DNA of 64,000 nucleotides. Origin: Salsuginibacillus halophilus. Its GTDB lineage: Bacteria > Bacillota > Bacilli > Bacillales > Marinococcaceae. The stretch spans positions 1-64,000 of the forward strand of contig NZ_PYAV01000008.1 of the NCBI RefSeq assembly GCF_003014715.1. The letters run 5' to 3'. The notes under the pieces are model-generated. The model made no database searches and was not told where the DNA came from. It worked only from the letters and a program-made list of their open reading frames with translations. Of this stretch, positions 25,873 to 35,470 are shown one piece after another (the stretch's first letter is position 1; every line of letters begins with the position of its first letter). A program made the position numbers and the translations under genes.

Positions 25873-28263
25873 ATGACACGCACGATCAATAAAGTAGCGG
25901 TTCTCGGTTCGGGTGTTATGGGCTCGGGGATTGCAGCACATTTAGCAAATCTCGGGATTCCGGTTTGGCTTTTAGACATCGCGCCTAATGAGTTGAATGA
26001 TGAAGAGCAAGCGAAAGGTTTAACGCTTGAAGATGAAGCTGTGCGTAACCGCTTAAGTCGTAAAGCAATTCAGCAGCTTCATAAACAAAAGCCGGCGCCG
26101 CTTGCGGTGAAAGAAAATGCGCAGTTGATCACACCGGGGAATATGACTGACCACATGAGTGTGCTGCAGGACGTTGACTGGGTGATCGAAGTTGTTGTAG
26201 AACGTTTGGATATTAAACAAAAAGTTTTTGCCGAGGTAGAAAAGCACCGGGCTGCACACACAATTGTTAGTTCAAACACTTCAGGTATTTCAATTGAAGC
26301 GATGGCAGAAGGTCGTTCTGAAGATTTTCGCCGTAACTTTCTCGGTACACACTTTTTCAACCCGCCTCGTTACTTAAAGCTGCTGGAGGTTATTCCAACA
26401 AAAGATACCGACCCGGAACTGCTTGCATTTATGAAGCGGTTTGGTGAGGAAGTGTTAGGTAAAGGTGTTGTTGAAGCAAAAGATACACCAAACTTTATCG
26501 GGAATCGGATCGGTACCTTCGGCCTGCTTAAAACGGTTGATGAAATGGTACGCCAAGGGTTCTCTGTCGGGGAGGTTGACTCTGTTACCGGTCCATTAAT
26601 CGGCCGCCCGAAAAGTGCAACGTTCCGTACACTTGATGTTGTCGGTTTAGATACATTTTTGCACGTAGCTAAAAATGTATACGACCAAGTGGAAGGTACG
26701 GAAAAAGAGATTTTTGATCCGCCGGCTTTCATGAAAGATATGGGTGAAAAAGGCTGGATTGGCAGCAAGGCTGGCCAAGGCTTCTTTAAGAAAATAAAAG
26801 GTGAAAAAGGCAGCGAAATCTATGAATTAAACTATGAAACGATGGAATATGAACCGAAGAAAAAATTGAAAACGGCTTCAGTAGAACAGGCGAAACAAGC
26901 CAAATCGACTGAAAAACAGTTAAAGACGATCTGCTATGCAGATGATCAAGCAGGAGAATTCGTTTGGAATATCACGAAAGCGACACTTCTTTATGCAGCT
27001 GAAAAAGCCGAAGAAATTGCCAATGATATTGTAGCCATCGATCAAGCGATGAAGTGGGGCTTCGGCTGGGAGTTAGGCCCATTTGAAACATGGGATGCAT
27101 TAGGTGTAGAAAAAGCTGTTGAAAAAATGGAGGCCGAGGGTGAAACAGTGCCGGCCTGGGTGAAGGAAATGCTTGAAAAAGGTTTTGACTCATTTTACCG
27201 CGGTTTTGATGAATATTATCACAACGGTGCATATGTTCAGCGAGATCGGAATGAAAAAGTCATTCACTTACAAGCTTTGAAAGAAAACAGCAGCAATGTC
27301 ATCGCTAAAAATGCAGGCGCTTCTTTGATTGACCTTGGCGATGGTGTTGCAGGGCTTGAATTCCATTCGCAAAATAATTCAATTGGTCTTGATGTCATGC
27401 AGATGATCAACAAAGCAGTTGAAGAAGTTGATCGTAATTATAAAGGACTCGTTATCGGGAATGAAGGCAAGAACTTCTGTGTCGGTGCGAACTTAATGAT
27501 GATTCTAATGGAAGCGCAGGACGGGAATTATCCGGAAGTTGACATGGTTGTCCGCCAGTTCCAAAAGGCGATGATGAACATTCGCTATTCCAATAAGCCT
27601 GTCGTTACAGCGCCGTTTAATATGACCCTTGGCGGAGGTGCGGAAATCTGTCTGCCGTCTTCAAGCATTCAAGCTGCTCATGAAACGTATATGGGGCTTG
27701 TGGAATTCGGCGTCGGCTTAATCCCAGGCGGCGGTGGGAACAAAGAGTTGTACATGAAACAGCTCGAAGGACTGCCGGAAGGTGCTGAAATTGATCTTCA
27801 GCCAATTGCGAACCAAGTATTTGAAACGATTGCTACAGCGAAAGTGGGTACTTCTGCGGCAGAGTCCGGTAAGAATGGCTTTCTAAATGAGCGAGATGCG
27901 ATTGTTGCAAATGGTGATCATCTAATTGCAGCAGCGAAGCGCCGAGTGATTGAACTCTTTGAAAAAGGTTACCGTCCGCCGGTGCGCAAGCCTGTACCTG
28001 TCGTAGGCGAAACAGGTTATGCAGCGATGCAGCTAGGTGCAAAGACGATGAAGTTTGGTGGTCAAGTTAGCGATCACGACGTAAAGATCGCAGAAAAGCT
28101 TGCATTTGTTTTAGCTGGCGGGCGTGTACCAAAAGGAACAAAGGTAGATGAACAGTACTTGCTTGATTTAGAACGTGAGGCGTTTTTAAGCCTTGTTGGT
28201 GAACCGAAAACGCAACAACGGATGCAGCACATGCTCTCAAAAGGAAAGCCACTGCGTAACTAA
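25873..28263 (+). CDS. fadN: 3-hydroxyacyl-CoA dehydrogenase / enoyl-CoA hydratase FadN
   Basis: 796 aa, close to B. subtilis FadN. The N-terminal NAD fold VLGSGVMGSGIAAHLANLG (about 9-27) and SSNTSGISIEAMAE, GTHFFNPPRYLKLLEVI are the dehydrogenase half. The C-terminal part (about 490-690), with NFCVGANLMMI and TLGGGAEICLP, is the crotonase-like hydratase half. The enzyme hydrates enoyl-CoA and oxidises the product in fatty-acid beta-oxidation. AGGAGG precedes the ATG. It is first in fadN-fadA-fadE with two FadR-like boxes upstream. Confidence 0.95.
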   Translation: MTRTINKVAVLGSGVMGSGIAAHLANLGIPVWLLDIAPNELNDEEQAKGLTLEDEAVRNRLSRKAIQQLHKQKPAPLAVKENAQLITPGNMTDHMSVLQDVDWVIEVVVERLDIKQKVFAEVEKHRAAHTIVSSNTSGISIEAMAEGRSEDFRRNFLGTHFFNPPRYLKLLEVIPTKDTDPELLAFMKRFGEEVLGKGVVEAKDTPNFIGNRIGTFGLLKTVDEMVRQGFSVGEVDSVTGPLIGRPKSATFRTLDVVGLDTFLHVAKNVYDQVEGTEKEIFDPPAFMKDMGEKGWIGSKAGQGFFKKIKGEKGSEIYELNYETMEYEPKKKLKTASVEQAKQAKSTEKQLKTICYADDQAGEFVWNITKATLLYAAEKAEEIANDIVAIDQAMKWGFGWELGPFETWDALGVEKAVEKMEAEGETVPAWVKEMLEKGFDSFYRGFDEYYHNGAYVQRDRNEKVIHLQALKENSSNVIAKNAGASLIDLGDGVAGLEFHSQNNSIGLDVMQMINKAVEEVDRNYKGLVIGNEGKNFCVGANLMMILMEAQDGNYPEVDMVVRQFQKAMMNIRYSNKPVVTAPFNMTLGGGAEICLPSSSIQAAHETYMGLVEFGVGLIPGGGGNKELYMKQLEGLPEGAEIDLQPIANQVFETIATAKVGTSAAESGKNGFLNERDAIVANGDHLIAAAKRRVIELFEKGYRPPVRKPVPVVGETGYAAMQLGAKTMKFGGQVSDHDVKIAEKLAFVLAGGRVPKGTKVDEQYLLDLEREAFLSLVGEPKTQQRMQHMLSKGKPLRN

Positions 28264-28292
28264 GCTGATGAATTGAATTGGAGGGAATCGTC

Positions 28293-29471
28293 TTGAAGGA
28301 AGCGGTAATTGTCTCCGGTGCCAGAACGCCGGTAGGTAAAGCAAATAAAGGAACGCTCGCTGCTGAACGTGCAGATGACTTGGCAGCTTTAACAATCCGA
28401 GAAACTTTAAAGCGCGCTGGAAATTATGACCCTGCAAAAATTGAGGATGTGATTATGGGTTGTGCGATGCCGGAAGCTGAACAAGGGATGAACGTTGCCC
28501 GAAGCATCTCAGCGCTCGCTGGACTTCCAAACGACGTACCGGCGATCACGATTAACCGGTACTGCTCCTCGGGACTGCAGAGCATTGCCTACGCAGCTGA
28601 GCGGATCATGGTAGGGCATGCAACATCAATCATTGCTGGTGGTACGGAGTCAATGACAGCAATCCCGATGGGCGGCCACGTCATTGCGCCTAACCCGACC
28701 TTGGTTGATGAAGCGCCTGAGTATTACATGGGCATGGGTTATACAGCTGAACAAGTAGCGAATGAATTTGGGGTCAGCCGTGAGGATCAGGATGCTTTTG
28801 CTGCTGAAAGTCACCGGCGTGCAGCAGCGGCGATTGAGGCAGGCAAGTTTGATGATGAAATTGTGCCGGTGCCTGTAACGAAGCGTTCAGTAGGTAGCGA
28901 CCATAAACTGAAAGAAAAAGAAATCACCTTTTCTATGGATGAAGGGGTGCGTGCGGAAACGACATCAGACAGTCTTGCGAAGCTGCGTCCGGCATTTCAT
29001 CCGGAAGGGTCTGTGACAGCCGGTAACTCTTCACAAATGAGTGATGGTGCAGCATCTGTGTTAGTGATGGATAAAGCAGAGGCAGAGGCAGAAGGTCTAC
29101 AGCCGCTGCTTAAGTTCCATTCTTTTGCTGTCGGGGGCGTCCGGCCTGAAGTCATGGGAGTTGGTCCAGTAGAAGCAATCCCGAAAGCATTGCGTCTTGC
29201 TGGTCTTGAAGTTTCAGATATTGGGTTGTTCGAGTTAAATGAAGCGTTTGCTTCGCAGTCGTTGCAAGTGATTCGTGAACTCGGGTTAGATCATGAAAAA
29301 GTTAACGTAAACGGCGGTGCGATTGCATTGGGTCATCCGCTTGGTTGTACCGGCGCCAAGTTAACATTAACACTCGCACACGAAATGAAGCGGCGTGGTG
29401 AAAAATATGGCGTTGTAACGATGTGTATCGGTGGCGGTATGGGCGCTGCCGGCGTGTTTGAACTTATATAA
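28293..29471 (+). CDS. fadA: Acetyl-CoA acyltransferase (thiolase) FadA
   Basis: 392 aa from TTG 28293, which has GGAGG 8 nt upstream; the frame is open to 28278 but begins inside that site. NRYCSSGLQ holds the acyl-accepting Cys, and GHPLGCTGAK and CIGGGMGAAGVFE hold the catalytic His and second Cys. It cleaves 3-ketoacyl-CoA to acetyl-CoA. It follows fadN by 29 bp in the beta-oxidation operon. Confidence 0.95.
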   Translation: MKEAVIVSGARTPVGKANKGTLAAERADDLAALTIRETLKRAGNYDPAKIEDVIMGCAMPEAEQGMNVARSISALAGLPNDVPAITINRYCSSGLQSIAYAAERIMVGHATSIIAGGTESMTAIPMGGHVIAPNPTLVDEAPEYYMGMGYTAEQVANEFGVSREDQDAFAAESHRRAAAAIEAGKFDDEIVPVPVTKRSVGSDHKLKEKEITFSMDEGVRAETTSDSLAKLRPAFHPEGSVTAGNSSQMSDGAASVLVMDKAEAEAEGLQPLLKFHSFAVGGVRPEVMGVGPVEAIPKALRLAGLEVSDIGLFELNEAFASQSLQVIRELGLDHEKVNVNGGAIALGHPLGCTGAKLTLTLAHEMKRRGEKYGVVTMCIGGGMGAAGVFELI

Positions 29472-29498
29472 CTTAATTTCGTACCGGGGGTATGCTAA

Positions 29499-31283
29499 AT
29501 GGCAAACACAACAGAAACGAGCTTAAAAGGTGCCGGCTTTCTTATTGAAGAAGTAACACCAGGTCAAGTATTTACACCGGAAGATTTCACTGAAGAACAT
29601 GTCATGATCGCAAAAACAACTGAAGAATTTGTTGTTAATGAGGTTGTTCCTGAAATTGAAAAAATCGAAGATCATCAATTTGATATTTCGCGCCGACTGT
29701 TAGAGCAGGCTGGTGAACTTGGTCTACTTGGTGCAGACGTTCCTGAAAAGTATGATGGACTCGGTTTGGATAAAATCAGCTCAACTTTAATTACTGAAAA
29801 ATTTGCCCGCGGCGGTTCATTCTCTCTCAGTCACGGTGCTCATGTTGGTATTGGCTCGCTTCCGATTATCTTTTTCGGTAATGAAGCTCAGAAGAAGCAG
29901 TATCTGCCAGATCTTGCATCAGGTGCAAAAATTGCCGCATATGCATTAACAGAGCCAAGTTCCGGTTCTGATGCCCTTGGCGCTAAAACGAAAGCTGTTT
30001 TAAATGATGAGGGCACACATTATATTTTAAACGGCGAGAAGCAATGGATCACAAACTCCGCTTTTGCTGACGTATTCGTTGTATATGCACAGGTTGATGG
30101 CGATAAGTTCACAGCATTTATCGTTGACGCTGACTGCGAAGGTGTATCCACCGGGCCGGAAGAAAAGAAGATGGGTATTAAAGGCTCATCAACCCGTACA
30201 CTCCTTCTTGAAGATGCAAAAGTTCCGAAAGAAAATCTTCTCGGAGATGTCGGGCGCGGTCATGTGATTGCTTTTAATATTTTAAATGTAGGCCGTTATA
30301 AACTTGGTGTAGGAGCAGTTGGTGCAAGTAAGCGCGGCATTCAGCTCGCAGCAGCGTATGCTAACGAGCGTAAGCAGTTTAAAACACCAATTGCAAAGTT
30401 CACTGCAATCCAGGAAAAGCTCGGGTCAATGGCTGCAGAAACGTACGCCCTTGAAAGTACGATTTACCGAACAGGCGGGTTATTTGAAGAGCAGCTCGGT
30501 AAGTTGACAGATGAAGAGCAGGAAGACGGAACTAAAGTTGCGAATGCCATTGCTGAATACGCGATTGAGTGCTCACTAAACAAGTTTTATGGTTCAGAAA
30601 CGCTTGATTTTGTCGCTGATGAAGCTGTTCAAATCCACGGGGGTTACGGCTTTATGGCGGAATATGAAGTTGAGCGCATGTATCGTGATTCCCGGATTAA
30701 CCGCATTTTTGAAGGTACGAATGAAGTTAACCGGATGCTCGTGCCTGGGACGATAATGAAAAAGGCGATGAAAGGTGAGCTTCCACTCTTGGAGCAGGCC
30801 CAGGGACTGCAGGAGGAGCTCATGATGATGATGCCGGAAGAACCTGGCGATGAGCCGCTCGAGCAGGAAAAATACCTTTTGCAGCATATGAAGAAAATAT
30901 TCTTGATGGTTGCTGGTAACGGTGCACAAAAGTATGGGCAGGCGCTTGAAAAAGAGCAGGAGCTGCTTATGAACGTAGCTGATATTGTAAGTGATATTTA
31001 CAATATGGAATCCACCATTTTGCGTACTGAAAAAGCAATGCAGAAAAATGGCGCTGATGCTGAACACATGAAGCTGCTCCTAACACAAGTTGTGTGCCAA
31101 GAAGCTGTAAACCGGATTGAAAGCCATGCGAAAGAGTCGCTCGTACACATGGAAGAAGGCGACAACCTACGGACGATGCTTTCCATTCTCCGTAAACTAA
31201 CGCGCCACACGCCGATCAAATTGATTGATAAAAAGCGTGAAGTTGCCGAGCGCATCCTACAGGCTGAAGCTTACGCAGTATAA
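29499..31283 (+). CDS. fadE: Acyl-CoA dehydrogenase FadE
   Basis: 594 aa, like B. subtilis FadE. The FAD-binding stretch YALTEPSSGSDALGAKTKA is followed by ITNSAFADVFVVYAQVDG and the C-terminal QIHGGYGFMAEYEVERMYRDSRINRIFEGTNE region with the catalytic Glu. It introduces the first double bond in beta-oxidation and passes electrons to ETF. It ends the fadNAE core; yusI and gcvH follow as in B. subtilis. Confidence 0.95.
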   Translation: MANTTETSLKGAGFLIEEVTPGQVFTPEDFTEEHVMIAKTTEEFVVNEVVPEIEKIEDHQFDISRRLLEQAGELGLLGADVPEKYDGLGLDKISSTLITEKFARGGSFSLSHGAHVGIGSLPIIFFGNEAQKKQYLPDLASGAKIAAYALTEPSSGSDALGAKTKAVLNDEGTHYILNGEKQWITNSAFADVFVVYAQVDGDKFTAFIVDADCEGVSTGPEEKKMGIKGSSTRTLLLEDAKVPKENLLGDVGRGHVIAFNILNVGRYKLGVGAVGASKRGIQLAAAYANERKQFKTPIAKFTAIQEKLGSMAAETYALESTIYRTGGLFEEQLGKLTDEEQEDGTKVANAIAEYAIECSLNKFYGSETLDFVADEAVQIHGGYGFMAEYEVERMYRDSRINRIFEGTNEVNRMLVPGTIMKKAMKGELPLLEQAQGLQEELMMMMPEEPGDEPLEQEKYLLQHMKKIFLMVAGNGAQKYGQALEKEQELLMNVADIVSDIYNMESTILRTEKAMQKNGADAEHMKLLLTQVVCQEAVNRIESHAKESLVHMEEGDNLRTMLSILRKLTRHTPIKLIDKKREVAERILQAEAYAV

Positions 31284-31458
31284 TAAAGCTAACCAATTGG
31301 GGCTTTTAAGCTCCAAAATAATAAATTCCTTCTTTTGAAGGCATTCTCCTCTCTCAAGTGTAAAGAAGTCCTGCTGCGGCAAGGGCTTCTTTACGCATGT
31401 TGTTATTTTTTCACGCATAAATGCGTTATACTTGAACTGTCGAGAGGGGGTGAAGGTT

Positions 31459-31818
31459 GTGGCTGTTACTTTTTATTCTTACCCGCCGTGCGGCACTTGT
31501 CAGAAAGCAAAGCGGTGGTTTGAGGCAGAGGATATTTCATATGAAGAAATCCATATTGTTAAGGAGCCGCCGAGCCGCGATACGCTGCAAGAGCTTTATG
31601 AAAAGAGCGGGCTTCCACTAAAGAAGTTTTTTAACACCAGCGGGAAAAAATATCGTGAACTTGGGTTAAAAGACAAATTGCAAGAAGCGACGGAAGAAGA
31701 AAAGCTGGATTGGTTAGCTTCTGATGGTATGCTTTTAAAAAGGCCGATTGCAACAGATGGAAGCCGTGTTACAATTGGGTTTAAAGAGACAGAGTTTGAG
31801 GAAAAATGGAAATCATAA
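31459..31818 (+). CDS. ArsC/Spx-family protein YusI
   Basis: 119 aa from GTG 31459 (GGGGG site 6-7 nt upstream), matching the length of B. subtilis YusI. It is thioredoxin-like with CGTCQKAKRWF (CxxC near the N-terminus), IVKEPPSRDTLQEL, NTSGKKYRELGL and LLKRPIATDG, the ArsC/Spx pattern. It lacks the Arg-based arsenate site, so it is not assumed to reduce arsenate; a redox or Spx-like role is possible but unproven. Position between fadE and gcvH is conserved in Bacillus. Confidence 0.85.
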   Translation: MAVTFYSYPPCGTCQKAKRWFEAEDISYEEIHIVKEPPSRDTLQELYEKSGLPLKKFFNTSGKKYRELGLKDKLQEATEEEKLDWLASDGMLLKRPIATDGSRVTIGFKETEFEEKWKS

Positions 31819-31851
31819 TGCTGAACAATGACTTTTACGGAGGGATGTAAC

Positions 31852-32235
31852 ATGAACGTACCTGAAGGATTGAAGTATTCTGAAGAGCATGAATGGGTGA
31901 AAGAAGAAGGTGACAAGCTCCGTATCGGTATCACAGATTTTGCGCAATCTGAGCTCGGTGATATTGTATTTGTTGAGCTGCCTGAAGCAGGGGATGAAAT
32001 TGAAGCAGACGAGCCGTTTGGAAGTGTAGAGTCTGTTAAAACCGTTTCCGAGCTTTATGCACCAGTGAATGGTAAAGTTGTTGAGGTGAATGAAGACCTT
32101 GAAGACAACCCTGAATACGTTAATGAATCTCCATATGAAAAGGCATGGATGATTGTCGTGGAACCATCGAATAAAGATGAATTGAATGAGCTTATGTCTG
32201 CAGCTGCTTATAAAGAGATGACTGACGACGAATAA
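31852..32235 (+). CDS. gcvH: Glycine cleavage system H protein
   Basis: 127 aa. EEHEWV near the start, [20 protein letters not shown], then [19 protein letters not shown], where Lys in SVKT carries lipoate, and [13 protein letters not shown]. It shuttles the aminomethyl group in glycine cleavage and in Bacilli also serves as the lipoate donor for LipL-dependent transfer. ATG 31852 has GGAGGG 6 nt upstream. Monocistronic or read from yusI; terminator at 32250. Confidence 0.95.
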   Translation: MNVPEGLKYSEEHEWVKEEGDKLRIGITDFAQSELGDIVFVELPEAGDEIEADEPFGSVESVKTVSELYAPVNGKVVEVNEDLEDNPEYVNESPYEKAWMIVVEPSNKDELNELMSAAAYKEMTDDE

Positions 32236-32249
32236 ACTTATTTTACATA

Positions 32250-32286
32250 AGAAGCCGGCCTTTGAAAGAGGCAGGCTTCTTTTTTG
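32250..32286 (+). terminator. Rho-independent terminator after gcvH
   Basis: Stem AGAAGCCGGCCT / AGAGGCAGGCTTCT with mismatches, then TTTTTTG. Confidence 0.75.
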
Positions 32287-32385
32287 TTTTCTTTTCTAGA
32301 TTTCTCTTCATTCATCTATGCACAGCGCTCATCTTCCGCTATGATATTTAGGGTGGCGAATTATCATAGGGGGAGGCACAGTGAG

Positions 32386-33627
32386 ATGGGCGGATTTGTT
32401 CAAGGCTGGCGCATGCAGTTTCAAGGCTATAATCGAAATGTACGGCTGTTTTTACTTGCTTCGCTGCTTGCGAACATGGGAATGGGCGTTTTTATGGTCA
32501 TTTACAACTACTATATTCGCGAGCTTGGGTATAGTGCGGATGTAAATGGCCGGGTTGTAGCCATGCAGGCAGCAGCCACTGCGATTGTTCTTCTTCCGGC
32601 AGGGATCGCAAGTGATAGAGTGGGACGAAAAAAGATTATTCTTTTAGGTGCGCTCTTTTTAGCTGTAAGTCTATTTCTGCGGGCTGTGCTCGTTCCTGAG
32701 TCCATGTTGTTAGCTGCTGCTTTTATGACAGGCATGTTTATGGCATTTATTCAAGTGGCGGCGATTCCATTGCTTGCGGAGAACTCAACCGAATCGCAGC
32801 GTGTTCATTTGTTTAGTTTTAATTTTGCATTAAACATGGTGGCTCACGTCCTTGGTAATGCACTAGGTGGCGGGTTAAGTGATGGGTTGGCGTGGGCGTT
32901 TTCAATTTCATCGTTAGAAAGTGTGCGGTACGCATTGCTTGCAGGCGCTGTTTTAAGCACGTGTGCCATTTTACCTGTATTAAAAATTCAAGAAACGCGT
33001 ATTCAGGAAAAGCGCACACCTGGTCTTTCGTCATGGAAGGTATTATTTAGTACAAATAAAGCAGGACTTAAATTAATCTTATTGTTCGCAGTGGCTCAGC
33101 TTCTCATAGGTTTTGGATCAGGCTTAGTTATTCCTTACTTAAACTTGTATTTTACAGATCGTTTTGATATTACGCATGCAGCTGTCGGTATGATTCTCGC
33201 ACTTGGTCAAGCGATGACTGCAGTGGCGTTTATGGTAGGGCCTGCTGTAGTGAACAAGGTTGGTGAAGTTAAGGCAGTTGTGATCTTACAGTTAAGTTCG
33301 CTCCCTTTTTTACTTATAACAGCTTTCACACAAAATTTGTGGCTGGCTGTCATTGCTTTTTTATTTCGCCAGGCATTGATGAACGCAGGGAATCCAATAC
33401 AAATGTCTTTAATGATGCGTAAAGTAGATGATTCGATTAAAGGTTTAGCCAATTCTGTCGGTCAGATGGTGTTTCAGCTTGGGTGGGCAGTCATGGGTCC
33501 TGTTTCAACTGCGATTGTCGTTATGTATGGGGATTACTACGGCTGGGCGTTTGTATTCAGCTTAACGTGTATCCTGTACTTAACAGGATCGATTTATTTT
33601 TACCTTGTTTTCATAAAAAGAGCGTAA
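32386..33627 (+). CDS. MFS transporter
   Basis: 413 aa, 12 predicted membrane helices. GIASDRVGRKKIILLGALF is the loop 2-3 signature, and QETRIQEKRTPG is the central loop between two six-helix halves. It resembles multidrug or sugar-efflux MFS proteins; the substrate is not predictable. ATG 32386 has GGGGGAGG 9 nt upstream; the frame extends to 32284 without a site. Transcribed alone, followed by repeat E. Confidence 0.82.
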   Translation: MGGFVQGWRMQFQGYNRNVRLFLLASLLANMGMGVFMVIYNYYIRELGYSADVNGRVVAMQAAATAIVLLPAGIASDRVGRKKIILLGALFLAVSLFLRAVLVPESMLLAAAFMTGMFMAFIQVAAIPLLAENSTESQRVHLFSFNFALNMVAHVLGNALGGGLSDGLAWAFSISSLESVRYALLAGAVLSTCAILPVLKIQETRIQEKRTPGLSSWKVLFSTNKAGLKLILLFAVAQLLIGFGSGLVIPYLNLYFTDRFDITHAAVGMILALGQAMTAVAFMVGPAVVNKVGEVKAVVILQLSSLPFLLITAFTQNLWLAVIAFLFRQALMNAGNPIQMSLMMRKVDDSIKGLANSVGQMVFQLGWAVMGPVSTAIVVMYGDYYGWAFVFSLTCILYLTGSIYFYLVFIKRA

Positions 33628-33659
33628 CATATGATGCAAAACAAAAAATAAAAATGTTT

Positions 33660-34114
33660 CAGCGTGTAGACAAACTTTTAGATTAACGAAAGTTGACGTC
33701 GCTTTTCGGTGGACGCTTGCACCAGGCACGGCCTCAACTTCCTCGTCAGAAAGTCACTGCCTGCGGGATTTTCGGCTCGCGCTGTTCCTGGTGGCGTCAC
33801 CGCCGATGCTTGTCAGCCTTGCGTTATTATGAATCAGTTTCATCATGATGATTCATGAGTGATCAAACGAACCATATACAAATGTAAAATTGACCGAAAC
33901 GAAAGACGGCGACTCCCAGAGGATTAAGCGCAGGCTGAAGATCCACTTTTTCGAATGAAGACCATTCGAAAAAGTTAGCTGAAGGCAAGCCTCGGGAAAG
34001 CGTCCGTCTGAAGTGAAGTTCACGTTCATGATTCGGTTTTGTTGGGCAGCCAGCGGTTCAGAGCAGTAAGCTGCCCGTGAATGTTGGTTTTGCGCTTTAT
34101 CACCAGTCTGAAAT
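33660..34114 (-). repeat. Terminator-flanked intergenic repeat, copy E (minus orientation, partial module)
   Basis: About 455 bp in reverse orientation relative to copies A-D. Left edge CAGCGTGTAGACAAACTTTT, central hairpin (about 33907-34014) with TTTTTCGAATG / CATTCGAAAAA. The long-form module is partly deleted, keeping CGCTTGCACCAGGCACGG and CTTCCTCGTCAGAAAGT. The 12-mer ATAAAAATGTTT occurs immediately outside both edges (33648-33659 and 34115-34126), like a target duplication. No terminator hairpin is visible here. Its right edge abuts the metNIQ promoter. Confidence 0.8.
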
Positions 34115-34124
34115 ATAAAAATGT

Positions 34125-34153
34125 TTGACATGTCTTTAAGCGAATGCTAGTAT
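34125..34153 (+). promoter_or_regulatory. Promoter of the S-box/metNIQ transcript
   Basis: TTGACA, 17-bp spacer, TAGTAT, about 35 bp before the S-box aptamer. The first two bases overlap the duplicated 12-mer at the edge of repeat E. Confidence 0.8.
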
Positions 34154-34188
34154 GACGAATACCACTTAATGAAAAAACAATGATATAG

Positions 34189-34346
34189 ACTCTTATCAAG
34201 AGAGGTGGAGGGACTGGCCCTGTGAAGCCCGGCAACCGTCAGGAAAATCTGATAGGTGCCAATTCCTGCGAAGTCGAAGCGGCTTTGGAAGATGAGAGAA
34301 AGGGATTTAAAACCTTTCTGCATCTTTTGTGCTGAAAGGTTTTTTC
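34189..34346 (+). promoter_or_regulatory. SAM-I (S-box) riboswitch with terminator
   Basis: The aptamer (34189-34300) has ACTCTTATCAAGAGAGGTGG, AGGGACTGGCCC, GAAGCCCGGCAACC, AATCTGATAGGTGCCAATTC and GCGGCTTTGGAAGATGAGAG, all S-box hallmarks. The terminator (34310-34346) has stem AAAACCTTTC / GAAAGGTTTT and six T. SAM binding should terminate transcription of metNIQ. Confidence 0.97.
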
Positions 34347-34358
34347 TTTTCAAAGCAT

Positions 34359-34384
34359 AAAATCCTGGGTCGTCCCGGGTTTTC
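34359..34384 (+). terminator. Second terminator-like hairpin before metN
   Basis: Stem AAATCCTGGG / CCCGGGTTTT (one mismatch, one wobble, four-base loop TCGT), then TTTTCTTT. It lies between the S-box terminator and metN and would reduce read-through further, unless some condition opens it. Confidence 0.5.
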
Positions 34385-34447
34385 TTTCGGATCATTCTCC
34401 TAGTTTGCCGATAAGATCAATATACTTAGTCGAGGGGGTGAGTGGGC

Positions 34448-35470
34448 TTGATTCGTTTAAAGCAGCTCGAAAAAGTTTTTCAAACGAAAACACAAAATGT
34501 TGCAGCTGTACAAAATGTGGAGCTTTCTATAGAAGAAGGAGAAATCTTTGGCATTATTGGCTACAGTGGTGCAGGGAAAAGCACGCTCGTCCGTATGCTG
34601 AACATGCTTGAGCCGCCAACATCAGGTTCAGTGGAAGTGAGCGGGCAAGATTTAACGAAACTGCGCGGTCAAAAATTGCGCGAAGCCCGGCAGGACATCG
34701 GGATGATTTTTCAGCACTTTAACCTGCTTTGGTCACGAACGGTTGCAGAAAACATTGCATTTCCACTGGAGGTTGCAGGGGTTGATAAAGCCGAGCGTGA
34801 AACGAGGGTGCATGAACTAGTCGGCCTCGTTGGACTCGAAGGGCGTGAGTCTGCTTATCCTTCACAATTGAGTGGCGGACAGAAGCAGCGGGTTGGCATC
34901 GCCCGGGCGCTTGCAAACCGTCCAAAAGTGCTGCTTTGTGATGAGGCGACCTCGGCGTTAGACCCGGAAACAACCGATTCAATCCTGCAGCTGATAACAA
35001 ATATTAATCAAGAGCTCGGGCTTACAGTTGTCATGATCACTCACGAAATGCATGTGATTCGTAAAGTGTGTCACAAAGTTGCGGTGATGGAAAATGGCGG
35101 GGTTGTCGAGCAGGGGCCGGTGCTTGATGTGTTTCAAAGGCCGCAGCAAGAAGTGACAAAAGGCTTTGTCAAACAAATTGCTGCACCAGATGATGAACAG
35201 GCAGAAGCTGAAGGCATAGCCCCGCCGGAGCGTGGTCAGCTTGCACGGTTAAGTTTTGTGGGTGCTAGTGCCGGTGAGCCTGTTGTATCAAGATTAATCC
35301 GTACAGTAGAAGTTGACGTCAACATCTTGCAAGGACGTCTCGCTACTACGGTGGAAGGTAGTTATGGCACAATGCTTGTGCATATTGATGGAACAGCTAA
35401 AGCCGTAGAAGAAGCGTTTCAATATCTTGAGAAAGCAGGCGTAGAAGCGGAGGTGGTCCGCGTTGATTAA
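34448..35470 (+). CDS. metN: Methionine ABC transporter ATPase MetN
   Basis: 340 aa from TTG 34448 (GAGGGGG 9 nt upstream). Walker A GYSGAGKST, then FQHFNLLWSRTV (Q-loop), LSGGQKQRVGIARAL, and Walker B VLLCDEATSALDPET. The C-terminal ~80 residues form the NIL/ACT-like domain that binds methionine and gives feedback inhibition in the family. It powers import of D/L-methionine with MetI and MetQ. The S-box upstream confirms the methionine role. It overlaps metI by 8 bp. Confidence 0.95.
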   Translation: MIRLKQLEKVFQTKTQNVAAVQNVELSIEEGEIFGIIGYSGAGKSTLVRMLNMLEPPTSGSVEVSGQDLTKLRGQKLREARQDIGMIFQHFNLLWSRTVAENIAFPLEVAGVDKAERETRVHELVGLVGLEGRESAYPSQLSGGQKQRVGIARALANRPKVLLCDEATSALDPETTDSILQLITNINQELGLTVVMITHEMHVIRKVCHKVAVMENGGVVEQGPVLDVFQRPQQEVTKGFVKQIAAPDDEQAEAEGIAPPERGQLARLSFVGASAGEPVVSRLIRTVEVDVNILQGRLATTVEGSYGTMLVHIDGTAKAVEEAFQYLEKAGVEAEVVRVD

